DNA of 64,000 bases, taken from NCBI GenBank assembly GCA_031418035.1, contig JANOWU010000115.1, positions 4,635-68,634 on the forward strand, in the 5' to 3' direction. The translations under genes and the position numbers were made by a program. Of the stretch, positions 52,214-61,498 are shown one piece after another (positions within the stretch are counted from its first letter, which is position 1; each line of letters opens with the position of its first letter). This DNA comes from JANOYY01 sp031418035. Its GTDB lineage: Bacteria > Actinomycetota > Acidimicrobiia > Acidimicrobiales > JANYDT01. The notes below the pieces were generated by a model, which saw only the letters and a program-made list of their open reading frames with translations, made no database searches and was not told the DNA's origin.

Positions 52214-52363
52214 ATCAACTCCAACTCCAACTTCGGGTCAGGTCAACTCCAACTTCGGGTGCGATCAACTCCAACTCGGGGTTTTTCGGGCCGAAACGAG
52301 GCGATTTTGGGCGGGTTGGAGTGAAACCACCCCCGAGTTGGAGTGAAACCACCCCCGAGTTGG
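52214..52363. repeat. Cluster of direct and inverted repeats upstream of the pyr operon
   Basis: Three copies of TCAACTCCAACTTCGGGT or near variants (52214-52238, 52242-52260, 52264-52282) are followed by a perfect 22-bp tandem duplication starting GTTGGAGTGAAACC (52315-52336 and 52337-52358). ACTCCAACTCGGGG (52268-52281) and CCCCGAGTTGGAGT (52331-52344) are exact inverted copies 49 nt apart, and TTTCGG-G-CCGAAA (52284-52296) lies between them. The block fills the gap between the EcsC-family gene and the pyr promoter; it could act as a terminator of the former or be a dispersed REP-like element. Confidence 0.8.
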
Positions 52364-52398
52364 CGCCAAGCTCACACGGGAGCACGCCCACCGCGAAA

Positions 52399-53178
52399 CT
52401 ACGAGCGACGCAACCGATTACGCAGCGTGCCCGCCTGGGCCCGAACTCGGTCGCGGGTGCCCATCGGGAGCGACCGTTCGGTCTCCTTGATCGGGTCGCG
52501 CTGGACGGACCCGAAATAGAGCGTCGCAGTTCGGCCCACCGACGTGACCAACGCGCGGTTCCCCAAGGCACCGACCCCCGCGCCGATACCGAGGGGAAGC
52601 AACGTCGCCAACTTCACAGCCAGCTCCTTCGTGGCCAGCTTCTCGATGACCTTTACCCCGACACGCCCCGCCACGACGTCGTTCACGCGGCTGACGGCAG
52701 GGAGCGTCGTGCGTGCGCCAACGGCACGTTTTCCGAGCATCTTCTTCATCTCGCCGGCCTTGCGCTCGCTGGCGTTCAACTGAGATTCAGCACCCCCCAG
52801 GACCGCGTAGACGTGCTGTTTGCGCACCTCTACCCCAGCTAGGTCGACGTCGTAGGCAAGTCCAATCGCCAAGATCATGGTCGAGATCCGAGCGAACGCG
52901 ATCCCAACGTCGGCCGCCCCCGTGGCCAACGAGGTCGCCGTACCCACCGCTGGCGCCATCGCAATCGCACCACTGAGTGCCCCCATCCCGGCCATTTCCT
53001 TGGCGACGCGTTTCACGATCGCGGCCGCGATCACAGGCGACGCACCGTTGGGTTGGCCGACCCGCGCCTTTTCGAGCATTGCGTGCGCGTCGCCGAGGCG
53101 GTTCTCGACGACGTAGTCAACAGCTCGGACTGCGACGCGACCGACCTGGGCCGACGCTTTGGAGAGGGGGTTTGACAA
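52399..53178 (-). CDS. EcsC-family protein
   Basis: 259 residues. The central part 'AGMGALSGAIAMAPAVGTATSLATGAADVGIAFARISTMILAIGLAYDVDLAGVEVRKQHV' (about 62-122) and the Gly-rich hydrophobic 'KLATLLPLGIGAGVGALGNRALVTSVGRTATLYF' (about 188-222) match the EcsC family, named after a protein linked to an ABC transporter in Bacillus; its biochemical role is not known. Start is TTG at 53178 with AAAGGA 8 nt upstream; an overlapping ATG 8 nt earlier is out of frame. Confidence 0.72.
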   Translation of the reverse strand: MSNPLSKASAQVGRVAVRAVDYVVENRLGDAHAMLEKARVGQPNGASPVIAAAIVKRVAKEMAGMGALSGAIAMAPAVGTATSLATGAADVGIAFARISTMILAIGLAYDVDLAGVEVRKQHVYAVLGGAESQLNASERKAGEMKKMLGKRAVGARTTLPAVSRVNDVVAGRVGVKVIEKLATKELAVKLATLLPLGIGAGVGALGNRALVTSVGRTATLYFGSVQRDPIKETERSLPMGTRDRVRAQAGTLRNRLRRS

Positions 53179-53361
53179 CGGACATCCTTTTTTCGACCGT
53201 CAGGCCACTTGCACAACATCGGATGGTCCCCAAGCATTCCATCCCCGGCAACCGGGACCGGGCACAGACAGCCAACGAGCCAACGAGCCAACGAGCGGAC
53301 AACAACATGCAGTCCCTGCACGGGGACCCACCCATTCGAACCATTCATTAATTCTGGGGGC

Positions 53362-54729
53362 GTGGGTCTTTCGACCTATGCCGAAGTCCTTTCCATGGTT
53401 TCTCGTTCAGACGCACTGCACCTGTTCCGACGAACCGGGCTCACGCTCCCCGCCGCACAGGTCACGCCGCTGCTGTCTCTCACCCGGGCGCAACTCGTGG
53501 ACTGGGTCTTCGACTTCAACCAGAATGCGGCAGTGACCTTCAGCCCGCCGGGCGACGACTGGTCCGCGATGCAGGCGACGCGCGTCTGGTGGGTGAATCG
53601 GATGGTCACTGCACCGAGGCCGCTCCAGGAACGGCTCACGCTGTTTTGGCACAACCACTTTGCGACCGCCCAACGCAAGGTCGGCAGTGCGCAGCTGATG
53701 TGGACACAGAACCAGATTTTTCGTAATCAGGGCCTCGGCGATTTCAACTCGCTTATCAAGAACGTATCGATCGATCCCGCCATGCTCATTTGGCTCGACG
53801 GCGAATACAGCACGAGTTGGGGTCCAAACGAAAACTTTTCGCGTGAACTTCTCGAACTGTTCCTTCTTGGCGTGAACAACGGGTACACCGAAAACGACGT
53901 TCGCGAGATGGCGCGCGCCTGGACCGGCCACACACTCGACCGCGACGCCAACTACAACGTCATCGGACATGTCTTCAGCGGATCCACGCACGATAGCGGT
54001 CAGAAGACGATTTTTGGATCGACCTCGAACTGGGAGGGACTCAACCTTCTCGACGCCATGATCGTGAGTGGCGGGTCCCTGAACAACATGCGGCCACTCG
54101 TTGCGCGACACGTCGCCCGCAAACTATGGACGTGGTTCGCCAGTCCCAATGCCAACGCTGCATTGGTCAGTCAGCTCGGAACCATGTTGGCGTCGACGCC
54201 GGGAATGAACATCGGAACCTTTCTGCGGGCCATGTTCAATATGGACGAGTTCTACGCAGACGATGTGAAGGCCGGGTTGCTCCGCGATCCGCTGCTGTGG
54301 CTTGCCTCGATGTTGCGTGCGGCCAGGCTCACGTTCGAACAAGCGAACATCGAGTGGTACCTCGATCAACTCTCGATGGTGCCGTTTGAACCACCGAACG
54401 TTTCAGGGTGGCGGTCCAACACCAGTTGGATGTCGGTGACGGCGTTCTGGAAGCGCGCCGAGATCGCCTACTCAGTCTTTTCCACTGCACAACAAACCGT
54501 CGACGACGGCGGCAGCTTCTTCCTCGGCGGCACAGAAGGATTGACGCCAGCGCAGGTCGTTGCCCTTGCCATCGATCAGTTCGGCGACGACCGAATCGCG
54601 CCGGGGTCACCGACGTGGGACGCGCTCGTCGGATTGGTCAACCTCGATCGCAATGGCAACGCAAGCTGGGCACAGCGAGCCAACCTTGGGCGCACGATCG
54701 CCATCAGCCCCGAATATTCACTGGCCTAG
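53362..54729 (+). CDS. DUF1800 family protein
   Basis: 455 residues. The conserved DUF1800 course is clear: 'ALHLFRRTGLTLPAAQV' near the N-terminus, 'WWVNRMVTAPRPLQERLTLFWHNHFATAQRKV', 'MLIWLDGEYSTSWGPNENFSRELLELFLLGVNNGYTENDVREMARAWTGH', 'RKLWTWFASP' and 'FEPPNVSGWRSNTSWMSVTAFWKRA'. Function is unknown; DUF1800 genes are almost always paired with DUF1501 genes, as here (20-nt gap). Start set at GTG 53362 after GGGGG; no signal peptide in this form, in contrast with the partner. Confidence 0.85.
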   Translation: MGLSTYAEVLSMVSRSDALHLFRRTGLTLPAAQVTPLLSLTRAQLVDWVFDFNQNAAVTFSPPGDDWSAMQATRVWWVNRMVTAPRPLQERLTLFWHNHFATAQRKVGSAQLMWTQNQIFRNQGLGDFNSLIKNVSIDPAMLIWLDGEYSTSWGPNENFSRELLELFLLGVNNGYTENDVREMARAWTGHTLDRDANYNVIGHVFSGSTHDSGQKTIFGSTSNWEGLNLLDAMIVSGGSLNNMRPLVARHVARKLWTWFASPNANAALVSQLGTMLASTPGMNIGTFLRAMFNMDEFYADDVKAGLLRDPLLWLASMLRAARLTFEQANIEWYLDQLSMVPFEPPNVSGWRSNTSWMSVTAFWKRAEIAYSVFSTAQQTVDDGGSFFLGGTEGLTPAQVVALAIDQFGDDRIAPGSPTWDALVGLVNLDRNGNASWAQRANLGRTIAISPEYSLA

Positions 54730-54749
54730 GTCCGGAGTCGACGATTACT

Positions 54750-57038
54750 ATGCTCACAGATAATCAACCCAGCGAACTGCTCAAGCACCTCGAAGGTCTT
54801 GCGAAACGTAGGGCGATGACTCGCCGAGACTTCATGTTGCTTGCCGGCGCCGTCAGCGCAGGCTCGATCGCCGCTTCACAACTTGGACCGCTGCGCCACC
54901 TGATTGCCGGAGGAACGGCAGGCGGATCAGCAGACGGAATCGTGGTCTTCGTGTATTTGAACGGCGGAAACGACGGCCTGAACACCGTTATACCGGTTGA
55001 CGCCCAGTACAACCAATATGTAAGTCTACGTACGAGAACTCTGGACGGAACGGCGTCGTCGATCGCGTACCCTGCGCCGGGCACCGGACGAAGCGACGAC
55101 GCGCTGTTGGGCGACACTGCGATTGCATTCAACCCCGGACTCTCGAACGTCTCCAATTGGTATCGGTCCGGAAAGGTTGGGGTGATCCAGGGCATCGGCT
55201 ACGCCAATCCGAACTTCAGCCACTTCGACTCACAGGACTTCTGGGGTGCGGGATACGGCGGAGCCGGCACGTTCGTGGTCAACCCACAAAGTGGCTGGCT
55301 CGGTCGGTATGGTGAAGCGGCGTCCCTCTCGCCAGTTGGGGTCATCGCGATCTCGAGCGGGACCCAAATCCTGCCGATTCGAGGAGTCAACAACAGTGGG
55401 CTCTCGCTCTCGGTGTGGTCCGGTCCTCGCTTGGGGGCAGGCGCCGAAGTTCCCGACGTCAATGCCGCAATGGCGATTTCCGCAATGGCGGCGGGGCAAA
55501 CCGCCGGTTCTGTCGCTGCTGGCTGGTCCTCCGTCGCTGCCAACGCGATCGGGCTCGCCCCGACGATCAACGGTGCGACGCAGGTGGACTTCCCGTCGGG
55601 CGCGTCATACATCAAACGCCAAATGATGATGGCCGCAAATCTGGTGAATGCCAACATCGGAACCCGCGTCATTCACTGCGAGCACGGTGGGTTCGACACC
55701 CACGAGAATCAGCGTCGTGACTCCAATGGCAACGATTGGCATCGCATGCTGCTTGCTGACCTCGACGAATCCCTCGGTGTCTTCTTCGGGTCGCTTGCGT
55801 CCGCGCATCGTCGCAAGGTCACCGTTGTCGTGTACTCCGAGTTCGGCCGACGTCCGGAAATGAACGGAAACTACGGAACCGATCACGGAGCAGCGAGTGT
55901 GTCCCTCGTCATCGGTGACAACGTTCGTGGTGGCCGATTCGGGGAGTATCCCTCCCTCACCGATCTCGACGACGAGAACCTTCGATCGAACGTCGACTTT
56001 CGTTCGCTGTACAGCGCGCTCTTGGGCCAGTGGCTCGGTGTCGCCCCCGAACCCATCATCGGCGCCCCCCATCGGGTGCTGGCAAATCTTTTTGCCGCTC
56101 CCCCAGGGGACAACCTGAGTTCGACGACAACCACGTCCACTACTTCGAGCACGACATCGTCCACCACCACGACGACGGCGCCCACTACGACGACCACGAT
56201 GCCCACGACCACGATGCCCACGACCACCACATCGACCTCGTCGACGACGACAACTCTTCCGGTCACGACGACGACCTCGCCAACCACCACGACCGTGGCC
56301 ATCACGACCACCACTGTCGTTGTGCCCTCGAGTACAACGACGACCATCGTCGACAACCCAACGACGACGATCGTGACCACCACCACGACACCCACCACCA
56401 CAACAACACCCACGACCACCACACCCACCACACCGACCACCACCACACCGACCACCACCACACCCACCACAACAACACCGGTTGCCACGACCACACCTCC
56501 GCCATCGTCGTCCACGACAACCCTGCTCCCGACGACAACAACGACAACAACGACAACAACATCAGCAACATCAATGCCGGCCACAACATCGACGACCAAG
56601 CCAACAACAACGACGACGTTGCTGCCGAAGGCAGTAACTCCCGCGCCCCCGGCCGGAACGCCGAGTCGGAGCAAACCCGATGCACCGAACCTGGTCGTGG
56701 AAAACGTGCCGCTGGTATTCGCCTCAGGAACTACAGCAGTGCGAGTGAGCCCTGACACGACTACGACGACCACCGTGGCCGAACAGCCGACGACCTCGAC
56801 CACCTCGACATCGCCGGCGACCTCGACCACGTCGAGCGCACCAACCAGCACAACACCGACACCGACGACGGCTCCTAAGAAGTTGGCCCTGGTCGATCTC
56901 CCGGCGTCGAATCGTCGGGCCGAAGCCAAGACCGCGAAGACCGCGAAGACCGCGAAGACCACGAAGACCACGAAACGACCGCCGAAAAAGGTGAAGCCGA
57001 GGCGAGTCAAGAGCACGCGGGCAACCCAAAAGAAGTAG
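54750..57038 (+). CDS. DUF1501 family exported protein with long Thr-rich and basic tail
   Basis: 762 residues. A Tat-type signal 'MTRRDFMLLAGAVSAG' begins at residue 23. The DUF1501 (sulfatase/phosphatase-like fold) domain covers about 60-450: 'VVFVYLNGGNDGLNTVIPVD', 'NFSHFDSQDFWGAGYGG', 'IHCEHGGFDTHENQRRD' and 'VVVYSEFGRRPEMNGNYGTDHGAASVSLVIGDNVRGG'. From about residue 455 the chain is low complexity: mostly Thr with Ser/Pro to 640, a short non-repetitive part, more Thr/Ser, then Lys/Thr/Ala and Lys/Arg to the end ('KTAKTAKTAKTTKTTK'). Likely exported folded and held at the wall by the tail. Function unknown. Confidence 0.83.
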   Translation: MLTDNQPSELLKHLEGLAKRRAMTRRDFMLLAGAVSAGSIAASQLGPLRHLIAGGTAGGSADGIVVFVYLNGGNDGLNTVIPVDAQYNQYVSLRTRTLDGTASSIAYPAPGTGRSDDALLGDTAIAFNPGLSNVSNWYRSGKVGVIQGIGYANPNFSHFDSQDFWGAGYGGAGTFVVNPQSGWLGRYGEAASLSPVGVIAISSGTQILPIRGVNNSGLSLSVWSGPRLGAGAEVPDVNAAMAISAMAAGQTAGSVAAGWSSVAANAIGLAPTINGATQVDFPSGASYIKRQMMMAANLVNANIGTRVIHCEHGGFDTHENQRRDSNGNDWHRMLLADLDESLGVFFGSLASAHRRKVTVVVYSEFGRRPEMNGNYGTDHGAASVSLVIGDNVRGGRFGEYPSLTDLDDENLRSNVDFRSLYSALLGQWLGVAPEPIIGAPHRVLANLFAAPPGDNLSSTTTTSTTSSTTSSTTTTTAPTTTTTMPTTTMPTTTTSTSSTTTTLPVTTTTSPTTTTVAITTTTVVVPSSTTTTIVDNPTTTIVTTTTTPTTTTTPTTTTPTTPTTTTPTTTTPTTTTPVATTTPPPSSSTTTLLPTTTTTTTTTTSATSMPATTSTTKPTTTTTLLPKAVTPAPPAGTPSRSKPDAPNLVVENVPLVFASGTTAVRVSPDTTTTTTVAEQPTTSTTSTSPATSTTSSAPTSTTPTPTTAPKKLALVDLPASNRRAEAKTAKTAKTAKTTKTTKRPPKKVKPRRVKSTRATQKK

Positions 57039-57164
57039 AGGCCAACAGCCAACCACGGACTGGACATCCCGGTTCGATCCGCGATGCCCGACCGCCAAGG
57101 CTCTGTGACGCTCGCCACACGGACCAACGGGTTGACGCTGTCGTAGTTCGGCGAGAATGGCGAG

Positions 57165-58031
57165 GTGAGTCACACAGCCAAGGGTCCGCTGTCGACTCGC
57201 CGCCGGAGGAATCCATTTTCCAGAGGGATCGATCGAGAGCAGTTCCGGGAGGGCTTTCGCACCGGCGTCCAGACCATGATCGGGCCGTCGGTCGGCATCG
57301 CTGTGTGGGGACTCGTCACGGGCGTTGCCATGGTCAATGCCGGGCTTGCGGTGCCGCTCGCCCTGGTCTTGAGCCTGGTGGCATACGCGGGCTCGGCGCA
57401 GCTCGCCATTTTGCCCCTCCTTGCTATCCACGCGCCGATTCCGATCGTGTGGGCGACCGCGGCCATCGTGAATCTCCGTTTTGCGATATTTGCGGCGGCA
57501 CAGCGCAAGTACTTCATCGGGCTCACGCGAACGCAGCGCCTCTTGGCGGCATACGTCAACGGCGACCTCGGCGCAGCGCTGTTCATCCGTCGTTACGGTG
57601 CCGCGCCGGTGGCTGGAACGTCTGAGCAGTGGGGGTTTCATGGTGGTGTCGGACTTACCAACTATGTGGTGTGGCACATAACGTCGGTGGCGGGAATTCT
57701 GCTCGGACACGCCGCACCGCGATCGTGGGGTCTCGATCTTGCGGCGACGCTGGCGCTGGTCGCCGTCCTCATTCCCATGATCGTACGTATACCTATGATT
57801 GCGGGCATAGCGACTACCGTTGTGGCAGCAGTGCTCACCGCAGGCTGGCCGATGAGGCTTGGACTGATTGCCTCGATTGCCGTCGGCGTGTGTGTCGCTC
57901 TCGGGGCCGAGAGGTTCGCGCCTCCGACCGCCCCGACCGCCCCGACCGCCCCGACCACTCCGACCGCTCCGACTGCCCCGGGCGCGTCTGAAGCAACGCC
58001 ATCGGTGTCGGGTCCAGGGGCCAAAGAATGA
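57165..58031 (+). CDS. AzlC family membrane protein (branched-chain amino acid exporter large subunit)
   Basis: 288 residues. AzlC-type permease: 'REGFRTGVQTMIGPSVGIAVWGLVTGVAMVNAGL', 'SLVAYAGSAQLAILPLLA', 'NLRFAIFAAAQRKYF' and several further helices up to 'IASIAVGVCVALGAE'. Works with AzlD to export branched-chain amino acids or analogues. The C-terminal 38 residues are a Pro/Thr/Ala repeat (P-T-A, 9-nt tandem repeats at about 57924-57985), unusual for the family. Start GTG 57165. The stop overlaps the azlD start by 4 nt. Confidence 0.85.
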   Translation: MSHTAKGPLSTRRRRNPFSRGIDREQFREGFRTGVQTMIGPSVGIAVWGLVTGVAMVNAGLAVPLALVLSLVAYAGSAQLAILPLLAIHAPIPIVWATAAIVNLRFAIFAAAQRKYFIGLTRTQRLLAAYVNGDLGAALFIRRYGAAPVAGTSEQWGFHGGVGLTNYVVWHITSVAGILLGHAAPRSWGLDLAATLALVAVLIPMIVRIPMIAGIATTVVAAVLTAGWPMRLGLIASIAVGVCVALGAERFAPPTAPTAPTAPTTPTAPTAPGASEATPSVSGPGAKE

Positions 58032-58357
58032 ACGACGCCGCCTACGTCGTCATCATCGCCGTTGGGCTCGGACTCCTCACGCTGGCGGCACGAGCCAGCT
58101 TCTTCATGATCCCGTCGCGCTACCAACTACCGCCTCGGCTCGAGCGAGCGTTGCGTTACGCGCCGGCATGTGCCCTCGCGGCGATCGTCGCACCGAGCGT
58201 GTTCAATGAACCGGGCGGCGCAATCAATTTCGACCTCAGCAACCCACGCCTCTGGGCTGTTGTCGCCGCATCCCTGGCGTTCGTTCGAACTCGGAACATG
58301 ATGACGATGATGGGAATTGGGATGGCGGTCTTCACCGTGATCCGCCTTTTCGGGTGA
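58028..58357 (+). CDS. AzlD family membrane protein
   Basis: 109 residues with four hydrophobic segments. Matches AzlD: 'YVVIIAVGLGLLTLAARASFFMI', 'LPPRLERALRYAPACALAAIVAP', 'PRLWAVVAASLAFVRTRNMMTMMGIGMAVFTVIRLF'. Small partner of AzlC; coupled to it by an ATGA overlap. Confidence 0.87.
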   Translation: MNDAAYVVIIAVGLGLLTLAARASFFMIPSRYQLPPRLERALRYAPACALAAIVAPSVFNEPGGAINFDLSNPRLWAVVAASLAFVRTRNMMTMMGIGMAVFTVIRLFG

Positions 58358-58413
58358 TAGCCGAGAGCTGGTTGGTTGGCGGGTGGCGCGTTTGACGGCT
58401 TGAATCGTGGGTC

Positions 58414-60498
58414 ATGACTGCGATCAACGAAGTAACGGATCTGACACTGCACGGAAATGTCGCCGTGCTCACCCTCAACTCTCCCCCGGTAAACGCGTTG
58501 AGCTTCAACGTTCGCGACGGTCTGTTTCAGGGCATTACCGCGGCTCTTGCGGAACCGGTCGACGCGATTGTGTTGATCTGCGGTGGACGGACCTTCATCG
58601 CCGGGGCGGACATCTCCGAGTTCGGTGGCGCACCGCGCGGCGCCAGCCTGTTCGAGGTACAGACCCTCATGGAAGACTCACCCAAGCCGATCATCGCCGC
58701 AATTCATGGGACGGCACTGGGTGGAGGGCTCGAGGTAGCACTGACTGCGCATTACCGAATTGCTGTGCCGAGCGCAAAGTGCGGGCTTCCCGAGGTCAAC
58801 CTGGGACTGCTCCCGGGTGCCGGTGGAACCCAGCGTCTGCCGCGAATCGTGGGTGCACAGAAAGCGCTCGAGATGATGACGAGCGGCCAACACGTACCGG
58901 CTCCCGAATGTGCTGCGATGGGACTCAGCGACGCACTTGCCGAGGAAAACGCACTCGAGCGCTCAGCGATCGAGTTTGCCCAACGTGTCGTGAGCGAAGG
59001 ACGCCCGCTGAAGAAGATCCGAGAGCTCGACGAAAAGCTGGCAGCCGATCGTGGGCGCCCGGAGATCTTCGCCGAGTTCCGCAAGGCGAACGCCCGGAAG
59101 TTCCGCGGCTTCAAAGCACCCGAATCGATCATCCAGTGCGTAGAAGCAGCGGTGAATCTTCCGTTCGCCGACGGACTCGCCGTCGAACGAAAGCTGTTCC
59201 TCGAGTTGGTGAGCGGTTCCCAGTCGGCGGCCCAGCGTTACCAGTTCTTCGCCGAACGCGAAGTGTGGAAGATCCCGGATGTCACGAGCGACACCGAAAC
59301 CCTTCCTGTTGCGTCGGTCGGGGTGTTGGGCGCCGGCACGATGGGCGGTGGCATCACCATGAACTTTGTCAACGCGGGGATCCCCGTCACGATCGTCGAA
59401 CAGTCTCAGGAGGCACTCGATCGAGGCTTGAAGGTCGTGCGCGCCAACTACGAGCGCAGCGCAAAGAACGGCCGATTCACCATGGAGGAGGTCGAGAAGC
59501 GCATGGCGCTCATTACGCCCTCCGTTTCGATCGAGGACTTCAAGAATGCCGACCTGGTTATCGAGGCCGTGTTCGAGCGAATGGACATCAAGAAGGATGT
59601 GTTCTCGAAACTGGATTCGATCTGCAAACCCGGAGCAATCCTTGCGACGAACACGTCGTATCTGAACATCGATGAGATCGCGTCGGCAACGACGCGATCG
59701 GAGTCGGTGATTGGGATGCACTTCTTCTCGCCGGCAAACGTCATGAAGCTTCTCGAGGTTGTCCGGGCCGACCATACGTCCAAGCCGGTTATCGCGACGT
59801 CGATGCAGATCGGGAAGAAGATAGGCAAGATCGCGGCATTGGTCGGCGTCTGCCCTGGCTTCGTCGGGAACCGAATGTTGGCGGCGCGATCGCGGGAGTC
59901 GCAGGCACTGCTTCTCGAAGGAGCCATGCCGTGGCAAATTGATAAAGCTCTTTACGATTTCGGGTTCGCGATGGGCCCCTTCTCCATGTCCGATCTAGCG
60001 GGCCTCGACATCGGTTGGGTTGCCGAAACGTCGAAGGGCCTCACGATTCGTGACCGACTCTGTGAGGCGGGGCGACGCGGACAGAAGACCGGATCGGGCT
60101 ACTACGACTACGACGAGAACCGCAATGCGTCGCCGTCGCCCGTCACGGAGACGATCGTGCGCGAGTTCGCCGCCGCGAGCGGACAGCCACAGAAGACGTT
60201 CACCGACGAGGAGATCGTCGATCGACTGATCTACCCGATGATCAACGAAGGAGCGAAGATTCTCGAAGAGGGCAAAGCGATCCGTTCCTCTGATATCGAT
60301 GTCATCTGGGTCAACGGCTACAACTGGCCGGTGTACCGGGGCGGTCCGATGTTCTTCGCCGATCAAGCGGGGCTCAACAACGTCGTGGCCAAGCTTCGAG
60401 AATTCGAAGCGCAGCTGGGGTCGGACTGGACACCGGCCAGCTTGCTGGTGTCGCTCGCCGAGTCGGGCAAACGCTTCCAGGACTATCGACGCGCGTAA
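58414..60498 (+). CDS. Fatty-acid oxidation multifunctional protein (enoyl-CoA hydratase / 3-hydroxyacyl-CoA dehydrogenase)
   Basis: 694 residues. N-terminal crotonase domain (about 10-190) with both catalytic glutamates: 'GTALGGGLEVALTAHYRIA' and 'KCGLPEVNLGLLPGAGGTQRL'; the oxyanion hole is 'FIAGADISEFGG'. The 3-hydroxyacyl-CoA dehydrogenase part starts at about 300 with NAD motif 'SVGVLGAGTMGGGITMNFVNAG', catalytic His in 'VIGMHFFSPANVMKLLEVVR' and 'GFVGNRMLAARSRESQALLLEGA'; a duplicated C-terminal domain ends the chain. It performs steps 2 and 3 of beta-oxidation. No thiolase gene adjoins. Typical FadB/FadJ-like size of the shorter (peroxisomal-type) group. Confidence 0.9.
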   Translation: MTAINEVTDLTLHGNVAVLTLNSPPVNALSFNVRDGLFQGITAALAEPVDAIVLICGGRTFIAGADISEFGGAPRGASLFEVQTLMEDSPKPIIAAIHGTALGGGLEVALTAHYRIAVPSAKCGLPEVNLGLLPGAGGTQRLPRIVGAQKALEMMTSGQHVPAPECAAMGLSDALAEENALERSAIEFAQRVVSEGRPLKKIRELDEKLAADRGRPEIFAEFRKANARKFRGFKAPESIIQCVEAAVNLPFADGLAVERKLFLELVSGSQSAAQRYQFFAEREVWKIPDVTSDTETLPVASVGVLGAGTMGGGITMNFVNAGIPVTIVEQSQEALDRGLKVVRANYERSAKNGRFTMEEVEKRMALITPSVSIEDFKNADLVIEAVFERMDIKKDVFSKLDSICKPGAILATNTSYLNIDEIASATTRSESVIGMHFFSPANVMKLLEVVRADHTSKPVIATSMQIGKKIGKIAALVGVCPGFVGNRMLAARSRESQALLLEGAMPWQIDKALYDFGFAMGPFSMSDLAGLDIGWVAETSKGLTIRDRLCEAGRRGQKTGSGYYDYDENRNASPSPVTETIVREFAAASGQPQKTFTDEEIVDRLIYPMINEGAKILEEGKAIRSSDIDVIWVNGYNWPVYRGGPMFFADQAGLNNVVAKLREFEAQLGSDWTPASLLVSLAESGKRFQDYRRA

Positions 60499-60508
60499 GC
60501 CTTCGCTC

Positions 60509-61396
60509 ATGAACGATCGCCGCATCGTGGTGGTGGGTGATGTCGTCACGGATGTGATCGTGCGACCACACTCCCCCATCGTTCATGGAACCGACACCGC
60601 CTCATCGATCGAACTTGTGGGCGGCGGCTCTGCCGCCAACACCGCGGCATGGATTGGGACACTCGGCGGCTCCGTCGATTTCGTCGCGCGCGCCGGGCGC
60701 GACCAACACGCGTGGCACGAGGGACTGCTCACCGCGACTGGTGTGCGGTCGTTCATCGCCACCGATCCCGAACTTCCATCTGCGCGCATAGTTGTTCTCG
60801 TTGACATGAACGGCGAACGCACGATGCTCACCGATCGTGGTGCGAACGATGCGCTGTCGCCCGCCGACGTCGACGAGATATCCATCGACCGTTCGACACT
60901 GGTGCATGTGTCCGGGTACACGCTGCTCTTCGCCGGGCCGCGGCCGGCCGGCTTGTTCGCCCTCGAAAAGGCAAGGGAGCAGGGCGCTTTCAGTAGCGTC
61001 GACCCGAACTCCTCGGGCTTTCTCGCGCTGGTCGGACCCGCACTGTTCCTGAAAATGACTGTCGGAGTTGATGTCTGTTTCCCGAACGCCGATGAAGTAT
61101 GTACACTTACCGATATTCCCGACCCGGTCGAGGCCGCCCTTGATCTCTCACAGCACTACGGCACGGTGGTTTGTAAGCTCGGGCCTGAAGGCGCCCTCAT
61201 TGCGCAATCGGGATCAATCGTTACCCGAAACAGCGCCCCCGACGTCACGGTTGTAGACACCACCGGCGCCGGCGACGCGTTCGCCGCTGGCTACCTCCGT
61301 GCTCTTGCACAAGGAGAGAGCCTCGACAACTGCCTGGCGATGGCTATTCATACGAGCGGACGAGCAGTCGCACGAATCGGTGCCCGACCTCGTTGA
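60509..61396 (+). CDS. PfkB-family sugar kinase
   Basis: 295 residues of the ribokinase superfamily. Start 'RRIVVVGDVVTDVIVRP', substrate-side signature 'ELVGGGSAANTAAWIGTLGG' (about residue 36), and the C-terminal ATP/anion-hole motif 'VVDTTGAGDAFAAGYLRAL' with catalytic Asp (about residue 254). 'VCKLGPEGALI' and 'FPNADEVCTL' are also typical. The sugar or nucleoside substrate cannot be deduced. Start ATG 60509 lies 10 nt after the fadB-like stop, so it is likely co-transcribed. Confidence 0.87.
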   Translation: MNDRRIVVVGDVVTDVIVRPHSPIVHGTDTASSIELVGGGSAANTAAWIGTLGGSVDFVARAGRDQHAWHEGLLTATGVRSFIATDPELPSARIVVLVDMNGERTMLTDRGANDALSPADVDEISIDRSTLVHVSGYTLLFAGPRPAGLFALEKAREQGAFSSVDPNSSGFLALVGPALFLKMTVGVDVCFPNADEVCTLTDIPDPVEAALDLSQHYGTVVCKLGPEGALIAQSGSIVTRNSAPDVTVVDTTGAGDAFAAGYLRALAQGESLDNCLAMAIHTSGRAVARIGARPR

Positions 61397-61409
61397 TTTC
61401 CCGACGCGA

Positions 61410-61436
61410 AAGTGCCCGGCCGAAGACCGGGCACTT
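61410..61436. terminator. Strong bidirectional terminator hairpin
   Basis: AAGTGCCCGG-CCGAAGA-CCGGGCACTT, a perfect 10-bp stem with a 7-nt loop, sits between the convergent PfkB gene and the exported-protein gene. There is no long T run, but stem, position and A/T ends make it the best terminator candidate of the window. Confidence 0.7.
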
Positions 61437-61498
61437 GCGCTGCTGTTCGGGGAAGTGCGAAACGCCGCTGACCGACCGCGGACACGTAGAACGTGTGC

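Noticed and set aside
52214..52363. CRISPR-like or attachment-site repeats
   Set aside because: Repeats are in both orientations with irregular spacing, and no integrase or cas gene is near.
57066..57090. T-arm-like stretch CCCGGTTCGATCCGCGATG suggesting a tRNA
   Set aside because: The flanks of TTCGATC do not pair as a T stem and no acceptor or anticodon arm can be built upstream.
55883..57127. Long minus-strand frame encoding a Val/Gly-rich protein of 414 residues
   Set aside because: It is the mirror of the Thr-rich (ACN-coded) tail of the DUF1501 gene; the composition (GTN Val) follows from the complementary strand and there is no ribosome-binding site or family similarity.
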